Below are positions 8,899 through 16,772 of a DNA stretch of 64,000 bases, piece after piece; position 1 is the first letter of the stretch, and every line of letters starts with the position of its first letter. The notes under the pieces are model-generated. The model made no database searches. It had not been told where the DNA came from and saw only the letters and a list, made by a program, of their open reading frames with translations. The DNA is from DASQFQ01 sp963730115 (lineage in GTDB: Bacteria > Actinomycetota > Thermoleophilia > Solirubrobacterales > Solirubrobacteraceae). The position numbers and the translations under genes were made by a program. The stretch is taken from NCBI GenBank assembly GCA_963730115.1, contig CAVSQM010000010.1:92673-156672 (forward strand), in the 5' to 3' direction.

Positions 8899-9494
8899 GC
8901 GAAGTAGATGATCAGGCCGGCGGCCGTGCCGGCGACGGCCGCGTAGGTCAGCGCCTGCGGCAGCCACAGCCTTGAGGCGGCCTTGCGGCGGCGCTGGCTC
9001 GACGTCGCCTGGTAGCGCCCGAACGGCTGCTCGAGCGTCGACTGGCCCGCTGCGGCGGTGACGGGCGCAGGCGCGGCCGGGGCGGGCGCCGGGGCTGCCG
9101 GGGCGGGCTCGGCGGGTCGCTGCCGCGGCGGCCGCGGCGGGGCCTGGCCGACGACGGTGCCCTGCGAGACGTGCGCGCGCGTCTCGCCCGCGCCGCCCGC
9201 AGGCGCCTCCTGCGGGACCTCGACGGCCAGCGTGGTGACGCCCACCGTCACCACCGCGCCGTGCCGCACGCGCGTCGGTCCGTCGATCCGCGTGCCGTCG
9301 ACGCGGGTCCCGTTGCGCGAGCCGAGATCCTCGATCTCGAGGCCGCCCGCGACCGGCCGGACGGCGAAGTGGCGGCGTGAGAGCTCGGCGTCGTCGATCT
9401 CGACGTCGACGTTCTCCCGCCCGATGACCAGCTCCTCCGACACCTCGATGCGGCGTCCTTCGAGCTGGCCCGAGGTGATCACGAGGTGGGCCAT
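8895..9494 (-). CDS. FHA-domain protein with Pro/Ala linker and C-terminal anchor
   Basis: 199 residues. The FHA domain (about 1-95) has ELVIGRENVDVEIDDAELS, RRHFAV and IEDLGSRNGTRVDG. A Pro/Ala-rich linker (about 115-150) is followed by a basic stretch (SSQRRRKAASRLW) and one membrane helix (ALTYAAVAGTAAGLIIYFA) at the extreme C-terminus. It has its own promoter although the kinase gene upstream is on the same strand only 9 bp away. Function as for the neighbouring FHA proteins: reading phosphothreonine at the membrane. The paralogue at 8368 has the same architecture. Confidence 0.87.
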   Translation of the reverse strand: MAHLVITSGQLEGRRIEVSEELVIGRENVDVEIDDAELSRRHFAVRPVAGGLEIEDLGSRNGTRVDGTRIDGPTRVRHGAVVTVGVTTLAVEVPQEAPAGGAGETRAHVSQGTVVGQAPPRPPRQRPAEPAPAAPAPAPAAPAPVTAAAGQSTLEQPFGRYQATSSQRRRKAASRLWLPQALTYAAVAGTAAGLIIYFA

Positions 9495-9500
9495 GGGCCG

Positions 9501-9530
9501 ACCCTAACCAGATCGCGCGGCGCCGATCAA
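9501..9530 (-). promoter_or_regulatory. Promoter of the third FHA gene (TTGATC / TAGGGT)
   Basis: On the minus strand TTGATC (9525-9530) is followed after 18 nt by TAGGGT (9501-9506), and the ATG comes 6 nt later, so the transcript should be leaderless. The promoter lies inside the 3' end of the kinase gene. Confidence 0.5.
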
Positions 9531-10349
9531 CATTTCGGCATAGACCGTCGCGGAGGATGGCCGGGCGCTCGGCTCCTTGGCCAGCGCCGCCAGCACGGCC
9601 TCGCTGAGCCCGGGCGGCGCGTCGGCCCGATCGGCGCACGGATCCGGCGGCACGTCGCCGAGGTGGGCCATCCCGACCTCGAACATGCTCTTGCCCCCGA
9701 ACGGCGGCTCGCCGGCCAGGCACTCGAAGACCACGCAGCCGAGCGCGTAGAGGTCGGCGCTCGCGCCCGGCTCGTCGCCGCGCAGCATCTCCGGCGCGAT
9801 GTAGTCGAGCGTGCCGAGCATCTGCCCGGGGGCGGTGAGCATCGAGTAGTCGCGCCGCTTGGCGAGCCCGAAGTCGGTCAGCAGCGCGCCGCGCTCCTGG
9901 TCGAGCAGGATGTTCGACGGCTTGACGTCGCGGTGCACGAGCTCGGCGGCGTGCAGCGCGTCCAGCGCGGAGGCGATCTGCGACACGATCCGCGTCGTGT
10001 CGGCGACCGAGAGCGGCCCGTCGGCCCGGATGCGGTCGTCGAGCGACTTGTCGGGCACGTAGTGCATGGCCAGGTAGCCGACGCCGTCGACGTCACCGGC
10101 GTCGAGCACGTCGATCAGGTGCGGGTGGTCGACCTCGCCGGCCGCGCGCGCCTCGCGGGCGAAGCGCCGGGCCGTGCGCTCGTCGGCCACCAGACCCGGC
10201 TTGATCACCTTCAGCGCCACCACCGCCCCGTCCTCGCGGATGGCACGGAACACGATGCCCATGCCGCCCTCGCCGAGCTGGTCGTCGATCACGTACTCGC
10301 CGAAGGCGTCGCCGGGCTTCAGGCCGCGCGGGTCTGGATCATTGGCCAT
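9504..10349 (-). CDS. Soluble Ser/Thr protein kinase (Hanks type)
   Basis: 281 residues that are almost only a kinase domain: GEGGMGIVFRA (P-loop), VALKVI (Lys), LVHRDVKPSNILL (catalytic loop), LTDFGLAKR (DFG), then GTLDYIAPEMLRGDEPGASA (activation and P+1 loop) and LYALGCVVFECLAGEPPF. No transmembrane segment and no sensor domain follow, unlike the kinase at 3477-6058. The ATG at 10349 is preferred over an upstream in-frame ATG because a TATGCT box sits 7 nt before it. It is divergent from the antiporter gene and upstream of the FHA gene on the same strand, so it could phosphorylate either partner. All catalytic residues are intact. Confidence 0.9.
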   Translation of the reverse strand: MANDPDPRGLKPGDAFGEYVIDDQLGEGGMGIVFRAIREDGAVVALKVIKPGLVADERTARRFAREARAAGEVDHPHLIDVLDAGDVDGVGYLAMHYVPDKSLDDRIRADGPLSVADTTRIVSQIASALDALHAAELVHRDVKPSNILLDQERGALLTDFGLAKRRDYSMLTAPGQMLGTLDYIAPEMLRGDEPGASADLYALGCVVFECLAGEPPFGGKSMFEVGMAHLGDVPPDPCADRADAPPGLSEAVLAALAKEPSARPSSATVYAEMLIGAARSG

Positions 10350-10356
10350 TGGCGCG

Positions 10357-10362
10357 AGCATA
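10357..10362 (-). promoter_or_regulatory. Putative -10 box TATGCT of the soluble kinase
   Basis: Read on the minus strand, TATGCT ends 7 nt before the ATG at 10349. It fits the leaderless pattern seen elsewhere in the window. Confidence 0.4.
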
Positions 10363-10372
10363 AGCACCGGGG

Positions 10373-10378
10373 TAGGCT
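10373..10378 (+). promoter_or_regulatory. Putative -10 box TAGGCT of the antiporter
   Basis: TAGGCT ends 11 nt before the ATG at 10390, back to back with the kinase promoter in a 40-bp divergent gap. Confidence 0.4.
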
Positions 10379-10389
10379 CGCGCCCGCCA

Positions 10390-13245
10390 ATGGCCGGACG
10401 CCGCCTGACCGCGTACTACATCGTGTTGCTCGCCGCGGTCGCCGTGGTGGCGACCTACGTGCTGTCGGTCGGCGCGGAGACCGAGCCGCAGACTGCCATC
10501 GCCGGCGGCTACGACGTCAGCCCCGGCGAGGCCTGCCTCGGCGACCAGGTCGACCTGCGGCAGTCGGGCCAGTTCGTGAGCATGCAGCGGGCCGACGGCT
10601 CGACGGTCGGCAAGCTGCGCTTCGAGAACGACCGGCTGACCGGTGACGTCAGCTGCCTCGAGGGCGGCAAGCAGCCGCTCGAGGCGGAGCACAGCGGCCA
10701 GCGCTTCGTCGGCACGGTCGGCGACGAGGAGCTGCAACTCGACTTCGCCCGCGACCCGCCCGATCCCGGGGCTCAGAAGCCGGCGCCGCCCGGGAACATC
10801 CGCGGCGACTACAAGTTCGTGCCACGGTCCGCCTGCCTGGGCGGGAAGGGCGAGCTGACCGGGCCGAACAGCGCGGTCGAGCTCGAGGCCGCCGGGGGCG
10901 TACACGGCGAGCTCACGTACTCCGAGGGCAAGGTCAGCGGCACGGTCACCTGCGCCGTCGGCGAGGAGGCGGAGGTCGCCGGCACCGCCACCAACCGCGA
11001 CCTGGTCCTGACCGTCGGGGAGGAGCGCGTCACCGCCCAGAAGCAGCGCGAGTTCGGCCACACGCTCGCCGCCTTCTTCTTCGCGATCGCGGTCGTGATG
11101 CTGTTCGCCCGGCTCGTCGGCACGCTGGCGGTCAAGCTCGGCCAGCCGCGGGTGATGGGCGAGGTGCTCGCGGGCATCCTGCTCGGCCCGACGTTCTTCG
11201 GTGCGCTGCTGCCGGACCTGCAGCGGACCGTCTTCCCCTCCGACGTCATCCCCTTCATCGGCGTGGCGGCCAACCTCGGGCTGATCTTCTACATGTTCCT
11301 GGTCGGACTCGAGATCGACCTGTCGCAGCTGAAGGGACGGATCTCGCAGACGGCCGCGATCTCCAACACCGGCGTCGCGATCCCGATGATGGCCGGCCTC
11401 GCGGTGGCGATCCCGACCTACACGCTGGTCGGCCCCGACCGCGGCTTCACCGCGTTCGCGCTGTTCATGGGCGTCTCGATGTCGATCACGGCGTTCCCGG
11501 TGCTGGCGCGGATCCTGGTCGAGCGGCGGATGCTCAAGAAGCCGATCGGCGTGCTCGCGCTCGCCAGCGCGGCGATCGACGACATCTCGGCGTGGTTCCT
11601 GATCGCGCTCGCCACCGCCGTCGCGGTCGCCGGCTCAGGCCTCGAGGTGGTGCGGACGATCGCGCTCGCGGTCGTCTTCGTTGCGCTGATGATGCTCGTG
11701 GTGCGGCGCGTGCTGGGCCGGGTGTCGACGGCCTACGACGAGGCGGGCCGCGTGCCGGGCACGTGGATCGTGGCGATCTTCGCCGGCGTCCTGCTCTCGG
11801 CGTTCACGACCGAGCTCATCGGCATCGCGCTGATCTTCGGCGCCTTCGTGATGGGCGCGATCATGCCCCGCCACGCCGGGCTGACCGAGGACGTCACCCA
11901 CCGCATCGAGGACTTCGTCGTCTTCCTGCTGCTGCCGCTGTTCTTCTGCTTCACGGGCCTGCGCACGAACGTGCTGCTGATCGACCGCGTGGAGCTGCTG
12001 ATCCTCACCGTGGCGCTGACGGTGGTGGCGATCGCGTGCAAGTTCGGCGGCACGATGCTGGCCGCGCGCGTCACCGGCCTCGGCTGGCGCGAGTCGGCCG
12101 TGCTCGGCACGCTCATGAACACCCGCGGCCTGACCGAGCTGATCGTGCTCAACCTGGCGCTGGAGAAGGGCGTGATCTCCGAAGGCCTGTTCGCGATGCT
12201 CGTGATCATGGCCCTGGTCACGACGTTCATGGCGGGGCCGTTGCTGAAGCTGATCGACCCCAAGAACGAGTTCGGCGCCCCGATCGGCGAGGAGCTCGAG
12301 GAGGCGCGCAAGGAGAGCCAGGAGATCTCGACGATCGAGATCCCCGACCGCGCGATCCTGCTGGCGCCGCAGACCGACGGCACGCTCGCCCAGCTCGTCG
12401 CCTTGGCGCGCCCGCTGGCGGGCTCGACGCCGCCGCGCGAGCTGATCCTGGCGCGGCTGGTGCAGCCGCCGCGCGGGGCGTCGGTGCGCGGCGGGCTGCA
12501 GACCGAGGCGTTCACATTGCAGGCGGCGTCGAGCGAGATGCAGGCCGCGCGCAGCGACCTCCTGCGCAGCGGCATCGCCGCGCGCTCGCTGGCGTTCACG
12601 TCGGCCGAGATCGGCAAGGACCTCGTGCAGCTCGCCGAGGACGAGGCGGTCGACCTGATGCTGGTCGACGGGCGGCGGCCGCTGCTGGGCGGCGGGGTGC
12701 CGCGCGGCGACGTCGGCCACGTGCTCCAGCACGCCTCGTGCGACGTCGCCGTGCTGGTGGCGCGCGAGGGCAGCGTGGTCGAGCCAGGGCCGGACACGCC
12801 GATCGTCGTGCCGTTCGGCGGAGCCGAGCACGACTGGGCGGCGCTCGAGCTCGGCGCCTGGCTGTCGTCGTCCGCGGGCGCGCCGCTGAAGCTGCTCGGC
12901 TCGGCCGGGCAGACCGACGACGGTCGCGACGCGAGCCGGCTGCTCGCCAACGCGTCGATGTTGGTGCAGCGGTTCGTCGGGGTAGCTTCGGAGCCCGTGA
13001 TCGCCGAGGCCGGGAAGGACGCCATCATCGCCGCCGCCGAGGAGGCCGGCCTGCTCGTGGTCGGCCTGTCGGACCGCTGGCGCCAGGAGGGCCTCGGCCC
13101 GATGCGCTCCGAGCTGGCGAGCGCCGCTCCCGCGCCGGTGCTGTTCGTCCGCCGCGGCGGGCGCGCGGGCGCGCTGGCGCCGCGCGAGGACGTCACGCGC
13201 TTCACCTGGTCGTCGCCGAACATCGGGATGGCCGATCTGACGTGA
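10390..13245 (+). CDS. CPA2-family cation/proton antiporter with N-terminal duplicated domains and Usp-like tail
   Basis: 951 residues. A membrane helix (about 8-28) leads into two similar extracytoplasmic modules (about 38-120 and 138-215), each opening GGYDV/GDYKF, then ACLG, and closing with a second Cys (DVSC, TVTC), so one disulfide per module is likely. About 225-620 is a Na+/H+ exchanger-type membrane domain with multiple helices (VMGEVLAGILLGPTFFG, MSITAFPVLARILVER, ASAAIDDISAWFLIALATA, TRGLTELIVLNLAL). The paired Asp of AIDD suits proton-coupled exchange. The C-terminal 320 residues resemble two universal-stress-protein-like domains, usually regulatory. The Asn/Asp signature supports CPA2/KefB-like K+ or Na+ exchange, but the ion is unknown. 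The extracytoplasmic modules are unusual for the family. Confidence 0.88.
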   Translation: MAGRRLTAYYIVLLAAVAVVATYVLSVGAETEPQTAIAGGYDVSPGEACLGDQVDLRQSGQFVSMQRADGSTVGKLRFENDRLTGDVSCLEGGKQPLEAEHSGQRFVGTVGDEELQLDFARDPPDPGAQKPAPPGNIRGDYKFVPRSACLGGKGELTGPNSAVELEAAGGVHGELTYSEGKVSGTVTCAVGEEAEVAGTATNRDLVLTVGEERVTAQKQREFGHTLAAFFFAIAVVMLFARLVGTLAVKLGQPRVMGEVLAGILLGPTFFGALLPDLQRTVFPSDVIPFIGVAANLGLIFYMFLVGLEIDLSQLKGRISQTAAISNTGVAIPMMAGLAVAIPTYTLVGPDRGFTAFALFMGVSMSITAFPVLARILVERRMLKKPIGVLALASAAIDDISAWFLIALATAVAVAGSGLEVVRTIALAVVFVALMMLVVRRVLGRVSTAYDEAGRVPGTWIVAIFAGVLLSAFTTELIGIALIFGAFVMGAIMPRHAGLTEDVTHRIEDFVVFLLLPLFFCFTGLRTNVLLIDRVELLILTVALTVVAIACKFGGTMLAARVTGLGWRESAVLGTLMNTRGLTELIVLNLALEKGVISEGLFAMLVIMALVTTFMAGPLLKLIDPKNEFGAPIGEELEEARKESQEISTIEIPDRAILLAPQTDGTLAQLVALARPLAGSTPPRELILARLVQPPRGASVRGGLQTEAFTLQAASSEMQAARSDLLRSGIAARSLAFTSAEIGKDLVQLAEDEAVDLMLVDGRRPLLGGGVPRGDVGHVLQHASCDVAVLVAREGSVVEPGPDTPIVVPFGGAEHDWAALELGAWLSSSAGAPLKLLGSAGQTDDGRDASRLLANASMLVQRFVGVASEPVIAEAGKDAIIAAAEEAGLLVVGLSDRWRQEGLGPMRSELASAAPAPVLFVRRGGRAGALAPREDVTRFTWSSPNIGMADLT

Positions 13246-14105
13246 TCGGCGTGGCGGGGGCGACGGGAGGCCTCGGCGGCCGCATCGCCAGGCGGCTGGC
13301 CGACCGCGGGATCGAGCAGCGGCTCGTCGTGCGCGACCCGGCGCGGGCGCCGGAGCTGCCCGGCGCCGAGGCGGTGCGCGGCGGCGAGTACTCCGACGGC
13401 GAGGCGATGCGGCAGGCGCTCGAGGGCGTCGACGTCCTCTTCCTCCCGTCGGCGGGCGAGCACCCCGACCGCGTCTCGGTGCACCGGAGCGCGGTCGACG
13501 CCGCCGCCGCGGCGGGCGTCGAGCGGGTCGTCTACTCGTCGTTCCTGGGCGCCGCGCCGGACTGCGTGTTCACGTTCGGCCGCGACCACTTCCACACCGA
13601 GGAGCACATCCGCGCCTCGGGCCTGGGCTTCACGTTCCTCCGCGACTCGATCTACCTCGAGTACGTGCCGTTCTTCGCCGGCGCCGACGGCGTCATCCGC
13701 GGGCCGGCGGGCGACGGGCGCTTCGCCGCGGTGGCGCGCGACGACATCGCCGACGTCGCGGTCGCCGCCCTGCTCGACGCCGAGCACGCCGGCGAGGCCT
13801 ACGCGGTGACCGGCCGCGAGCTACTGACCATGGCGGAGGCGGCCGAGATCCTCACGCGCGTGTCGGGCCGCGAGGTCTCCTACGTCGAGGAGACACTCGA
13901 CGAGGCGCGGGCGTCACGCAAGCCGAGCGGCGCACCGGACTGGGAGATCGAGGGCTGGGTGACCACCTACACGTCGATCGCGGCGGGCGAGCTCGACTTG
14001 GTGAGCGACGTGGTGGCGCGGGTGGCGGGGCATGAGCCTCAGACGCTGGCGGAGCTGCTCGAGGCGGACCCGCAGTCCTGGGCGCACCTGCGGGGCGGCT
14101 CGTAG
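13242..14105 (+). CDS. NmrA/QorB-like NAD(P)-binding reductase
   Basis: 287 residues. The start VIGVAGATGGLGGRIARRL is the GxxGxxG dinucleotide-binding motif of atypical SDRs. LVVRDPARAPELP and VDVLFLPSAGEHPDRV follow, as in NmrA and QorB type quinone reductases or redox-sensing regulators. YSSFLGAAPDCVFTFGRDH replaces the classical YxxxK, which is normal for this subgroup. The GTG start overlaps the antiporter stop (GTGA), so the two are translationally coupled. A link between redox state and the ion exchanger is plausible, as KefB/C antiporters use quinone-reductase ancillary proteins in enterobacteria, but that is inference. The stop codon directly abuts the palindromic element. Confidence 0.85.
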   Translation: MIGVAGATGGLGGRIARRLADRGIEQRLVVRDPARAPELPGAEAVRGGEYSDGEAMRQALEGVDVLFLPSAGEHPDRVSVHRSAVDAAAAAGVERVVYSSFLGAAPDCVFTFGRDHFHTEEHIRASGLGFTFLRDSIYLEYVPFFAGADGVIRGPAGDGRFAAVARDDIADVAVAALLDAEHAGEAYAVTGRELLTMAEAAEILTRVSGREVSYVEETLDEARASRKPSGAPDWEIEGWVTTYTSIAAGELDLVSDVVARVAGHEPQTLAELLEADPQSWAHLRGGS

Positions 14106-14293
14106 CGTCCGCGGCAGTTTCGGCGAACGTCAACGGCTGGCTGGGTAGGGAGCGGGTCCAAACGCCCCCGGCGCCCACGAATGTCATCTCGACCGCATAT
14201 AGCCGCCATCGAGACGACTTTCGTGCCGCGGCCGGTCGAACCCCGCTCCCTACCCAGCCAGGTATTGACGTTCAGCGGCGCCGCCGCGAACGC
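14105..14293. repeat. Large palindromic element, copy A (about 189 bp)
   Basis: The two halves are inverted copies of each other: GCGTCCGCGG near the left end, GAACGTCAA, GGCTGGGTAGGGAGCGGG, a GC-rich part, then ACGAATGTCATCTCGA, and the inverse on the right with TCGAGACGACTTTCGT, CCGCTCCCTACCCAGCC, TTGACGTTC and GAACGC. The centre (14193-14208) is a 16-nt loop. The element begins at the stop of the NmrA-like gene and contains the stop of the convergent membrane-protein gene. Copy B lies at 25087-25273 with the same boxes. Folding as RNA from either strand would give one very long hairpin, so bidirectional termination is possible. The conserved sequence boxes also suit a repeated mobile palindrome. 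Confidence 0.85.
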
Positions 14294-14861
14294 TCAGGCC
14301 GGCGGTCCCGTCGGCACCCGGTGCACGCCCCGACGGGGCGGGCAGGTTCTGCAGCTCCTGCGGGATCTGGTGCACGCTCGAGAACTCGCGCAGCAGGCCG
14401 CCCTGGCCCTCCGGGCGCTCCTGCACCGCGGCGACCACCGGCAGCGGCTCCATCTCCGCGGGGTGCGACCAGCCGGTGCGGCGGAACTCGCCGCCGCTCT
14501 CGATCCAGGTCAGCGAGACGATCGGGAGGATCACGATCCGCGTCCACACGGCCATGGTCCAGCTCACCCAGTAGAACCAGACCGCGTCGATCGGCTCGAG
14601 CGGCACGTCGAGCACCTGCCCGAGGACGTAGACGATCACGAACTCGCCGGCGCCGAGCACGAACGTGAGCCACGGCGGCTGCCACTTGATGATCTGCGGG
14701 TAGACGACGATGTCCAGCGCGACACCGATCAGGTAGTAGATCCCGAGCAGGACCAGGTAGCCCACGTTGTCGGTGACGAAGTAGAGGATCAGCCCGAGGA
14801 GCGCCGGGCCGATGAGGATGGCGGTGCGGGTCTCGACGCGGCCGAGGACGGAGGGGCACAT
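14250..14861 (-). CDS. Four-helix membrane protein paired with FAD protein
   Basis: 203 residues with about four to five hydrophobic helices (AILIGPALLGLILYFVTDN, VGYLVLLGIYYLIGVALDIV, LTFVLGAGEFVIVYVLGQVL and AVWFYWVSWTMAVWTRIVIL). The remaining cytoplasmic tail of about 60 residues is polar. The ATG at 14861 lies 2 nt after the FAD-protein stop, so they form one operon. The last 18 codons run into the palindromic element, and the TAG stop is part of the element's GGCTGGGTAGGG box. A shifted frame would end instead at a TGA exactly on the element border (14294-14296), so the true C-terminus may differ. The family is not recognised. Confidence 0.7.
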   Translation of the reverse strand: MCPSVLGRVETRTAILIGPALLGLILYFVTDNVGYLVLLGIYYLIGVALDIVVYPQIIKWQPPWLTFVLGAGEFVIVYVLGQVLDVPLEPIDAVWFYWVSWTMAVWTRIVILPIVSLTWIESGGEFRRTGWSHPAEMEPLPVVAAVQERPEGQGGLLREFSSVHQIPQELQNLPAPSGRAPGADGTAGLSVRGGAAERQYLAG

Positions 14862-14863
14862 GG

Positions 14864-16217
14864 TTAGGCCAGCTGCTCCACGCGGCGGACGGTGCGGATC
14901 GCCTTGGCGGTCTCCCGCGCGAGCGAGAGCTGCATCCCCAGGCGGCTGGGGAACGGCCGTTTCTTGGGCGGGTCGGCCCGGTAGACGTCCCCGACGAAGC
15001 GCCGCCCGATGTACTTCAGCCCGGCGATCGTGTCGCCGTGCGGGATCACGCTGTTGGCGGTCAGGCCCATCATGCAGAGCCGCGAGTCCTCCTGGTCGAG
15101 CCCCGGCACGCCGCAGTTGGACTTCAGCCGGATGCGGCCGTCGACCACCGGGATCTCGTAGAACTCGACGAGCCGCCGCAGCAGCGGCAGCGCCAGCGCC
15201 GACTTCACGAAGCCGGTGCCCGCGCAGACGCCGGTGACGTCGAGCCAGCCCGGGTCCTCGCCGTGGCGGCTCGCCGACGTGCACGCGCAGGCCGGCCGGC
15301 CCGCGCTCGACCTGGTCGATCTCGCCGACCAGCTCGTCGAAGCGGCCCTCGGCGCGGCCGTTCTCGATCCGCTCGCGCCAGGAGCGGCGCTTGGGCGCGG
15401 TGCCCTTGAGCACCTGGCCGAGGAACGCGATCCGGTCCTCGAACGCGAGGCCCTGGAAGATGTCGATGCCGAGCGCCTCGAACAGGCAGCGCGGCACGTT
15501 GAGGTCCTGCTCGTCCGGCGCCGGGTTGCGGCGCAGCGCGATCACCTTGGCGCCCGCGTCCAGCGCGTTGGCCCACTCGTTGATCGAGGCGATGCCCGCC
15601 CCGATGACGATGTAGCGGCCCTGCGGGTGGTACTGCTTGGGCGCGTAGGCCTGCACGATCCGCTGGTCGATCTCGGGGTCGGAGCCCTTCGCCTTCGCCA
15701 GCACGGGCGGGAACTGCAGCGGCCCGTGGCCGAGCGCCATCATCACGTGCTTCGAGCGCCCGATGAAGTTCGCGTCCTCGTCGTAGAGCACGAAGTGGCG
15801 CGGCGGCCCGTCCTCGCGCTGCAGCCAGCCGACGCGCCGCGGGACGCGCGCGTGCTCCCATCCGAGGCGCTTCTGGACGACGGCCGCCTCGGCGAGGATG
15901 TCCGGCACGCCCGGGTTGTACTTGCGCTTGATCGAGCGGTAGAGCGGCGCGGGGCTCTTGCGCGACCAGGCGTCGAGCTGGGCGAAGGTCGGCCAGTCGG
16001 CGGGCAGGAAGTGCGACTCGGACTCCGACCGCAGCACGGTCTGCCCGAGGTTGTGGGCGAACTGCTGGTACGTGCCGACGGGGTTGTCGTTGGTGCCGAA
16101 GATGGCGATGTCCTCGGGCCGGTAGCCGAGGTAGATCGCGGTGGCGTAGACGATCAGGGAGCCGAAGCCGTCACCGACGACGGCGAGCGTGGAGTCGCGA
16201 GGGACCGAGGCGGGCAT
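14864..16217 (-). CDS. FAD/NAD(P)-binding oxidoreductase-like protein (one frameshift)
   Basis: About 450 residues. The N-terminus STLAVVGDGFGSLIVYATAI carries a variant dinucleotide fold (GDGFGS instead of GxGxxG), and GRYIVIGAGIASINEWANAL is a second Rossmann motif in the middle, as in two-dinucleotide flavoprotein monooxygenases and reductases. The C-terminal part has KSNCGVPGLDQEDSRLCMMG. An apparent one-base insertion near 15265 breaks the frame between RVHVGE and EDPGWLDVTGVCAGTGF. It is the first gene of an operon with the small membrane protein. The substrate is unknown, and no close family is recognised beyond the two Rossmann motifs. It could be an N-hydroxylase-like or lipid-modifying flavoenzyme. 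Confidence 0.65.
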
Positions 16218-16250
16218 GCGTGCGACTCTCTCCGCTCGCCGCTTCGAAAG

Positions 16251-16721
16251 TCAAGCGTCTGGAGCGAAGTCCAGCCCTTGGTATGAACCGAGCCCACCCC
16301 CGGGCGGGACGGCGGCTCCGGAGGCGACCGTGGCGTGCGCGGCGACCCGCGCGCCGTCGCCCACGACGACCGGCCCGACCCGCCCCGGCGCGCCGAGCAC
16401 CCCGACCGCGGCGAAGTCGCCGATGACACAGTCGGCCCCGAGGGTCAGATCGGCGTGTCCGACGACGAACACGCGGGCGCCGACGCGCGCTCGCGCCCCG
16501 ACCCGCAGCGTGCCCGCCACCGCCTCGACGCGGCTGCCGTCGCCGAGGTAGCAGTCGTCACCGAGCTCGACCCGCGCGCCGGGCGCGATCCGCACCTGGG
16601 CGTCGTGGCCCATCCGCACCCGCGCGCCGACCCGCAGCCGCCCGCGGTGGCGCAGCCGGAGCCACGCCAGCCGCATCCCGCCGAGGCGCGCGGGCTCGGG
16701 GATGACCACATCGGCGTCCAT
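16251..16721 (-). CDS. Left-handed beta-helix (hexapeptide-repeat) protein
   Basis: 156 residues of repeating hexapeptide turns (VRIAPGARVELGDDCYLGDG, then VGARARVGARVFVVG, ADCVIGDFAAVGVLG, VVVGDGARVAAHATV). Such parallel beta-helices occur in acyltransferases, gamma-carbonic-anhydrase-like proteins and sugar-modifying enzymes. No catalytic His or specific acyltransferase tail is obvious, so activity cannot be assigned. It is encoded 33 bp upstream of the FAD protein on the same strand and divergent from the DUF1800 gene. The C-terminus GSYQGLDFAPDA is short. Confidence 0.75.
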   Translation of the reverse strand: MDADVVIPEPARLGGMRLAWLRLRHRGRLRVGARVRMGHDAQVRIAPGARVELGDDCYLGDGSRVEAVAGTLRVGARARVGARVFVVGHADLTLGADCVIGDFAAVGVLGAPGRVGPVVVGDGARVAAHATVASGAAVPPGGGLGSYQGLDFAPDA

Positions 16722-16772
16722 ATCTCCGCATGGTGGCTCATCCCCGGCGCGGCGCGAGCCGACAAGGGAAGG

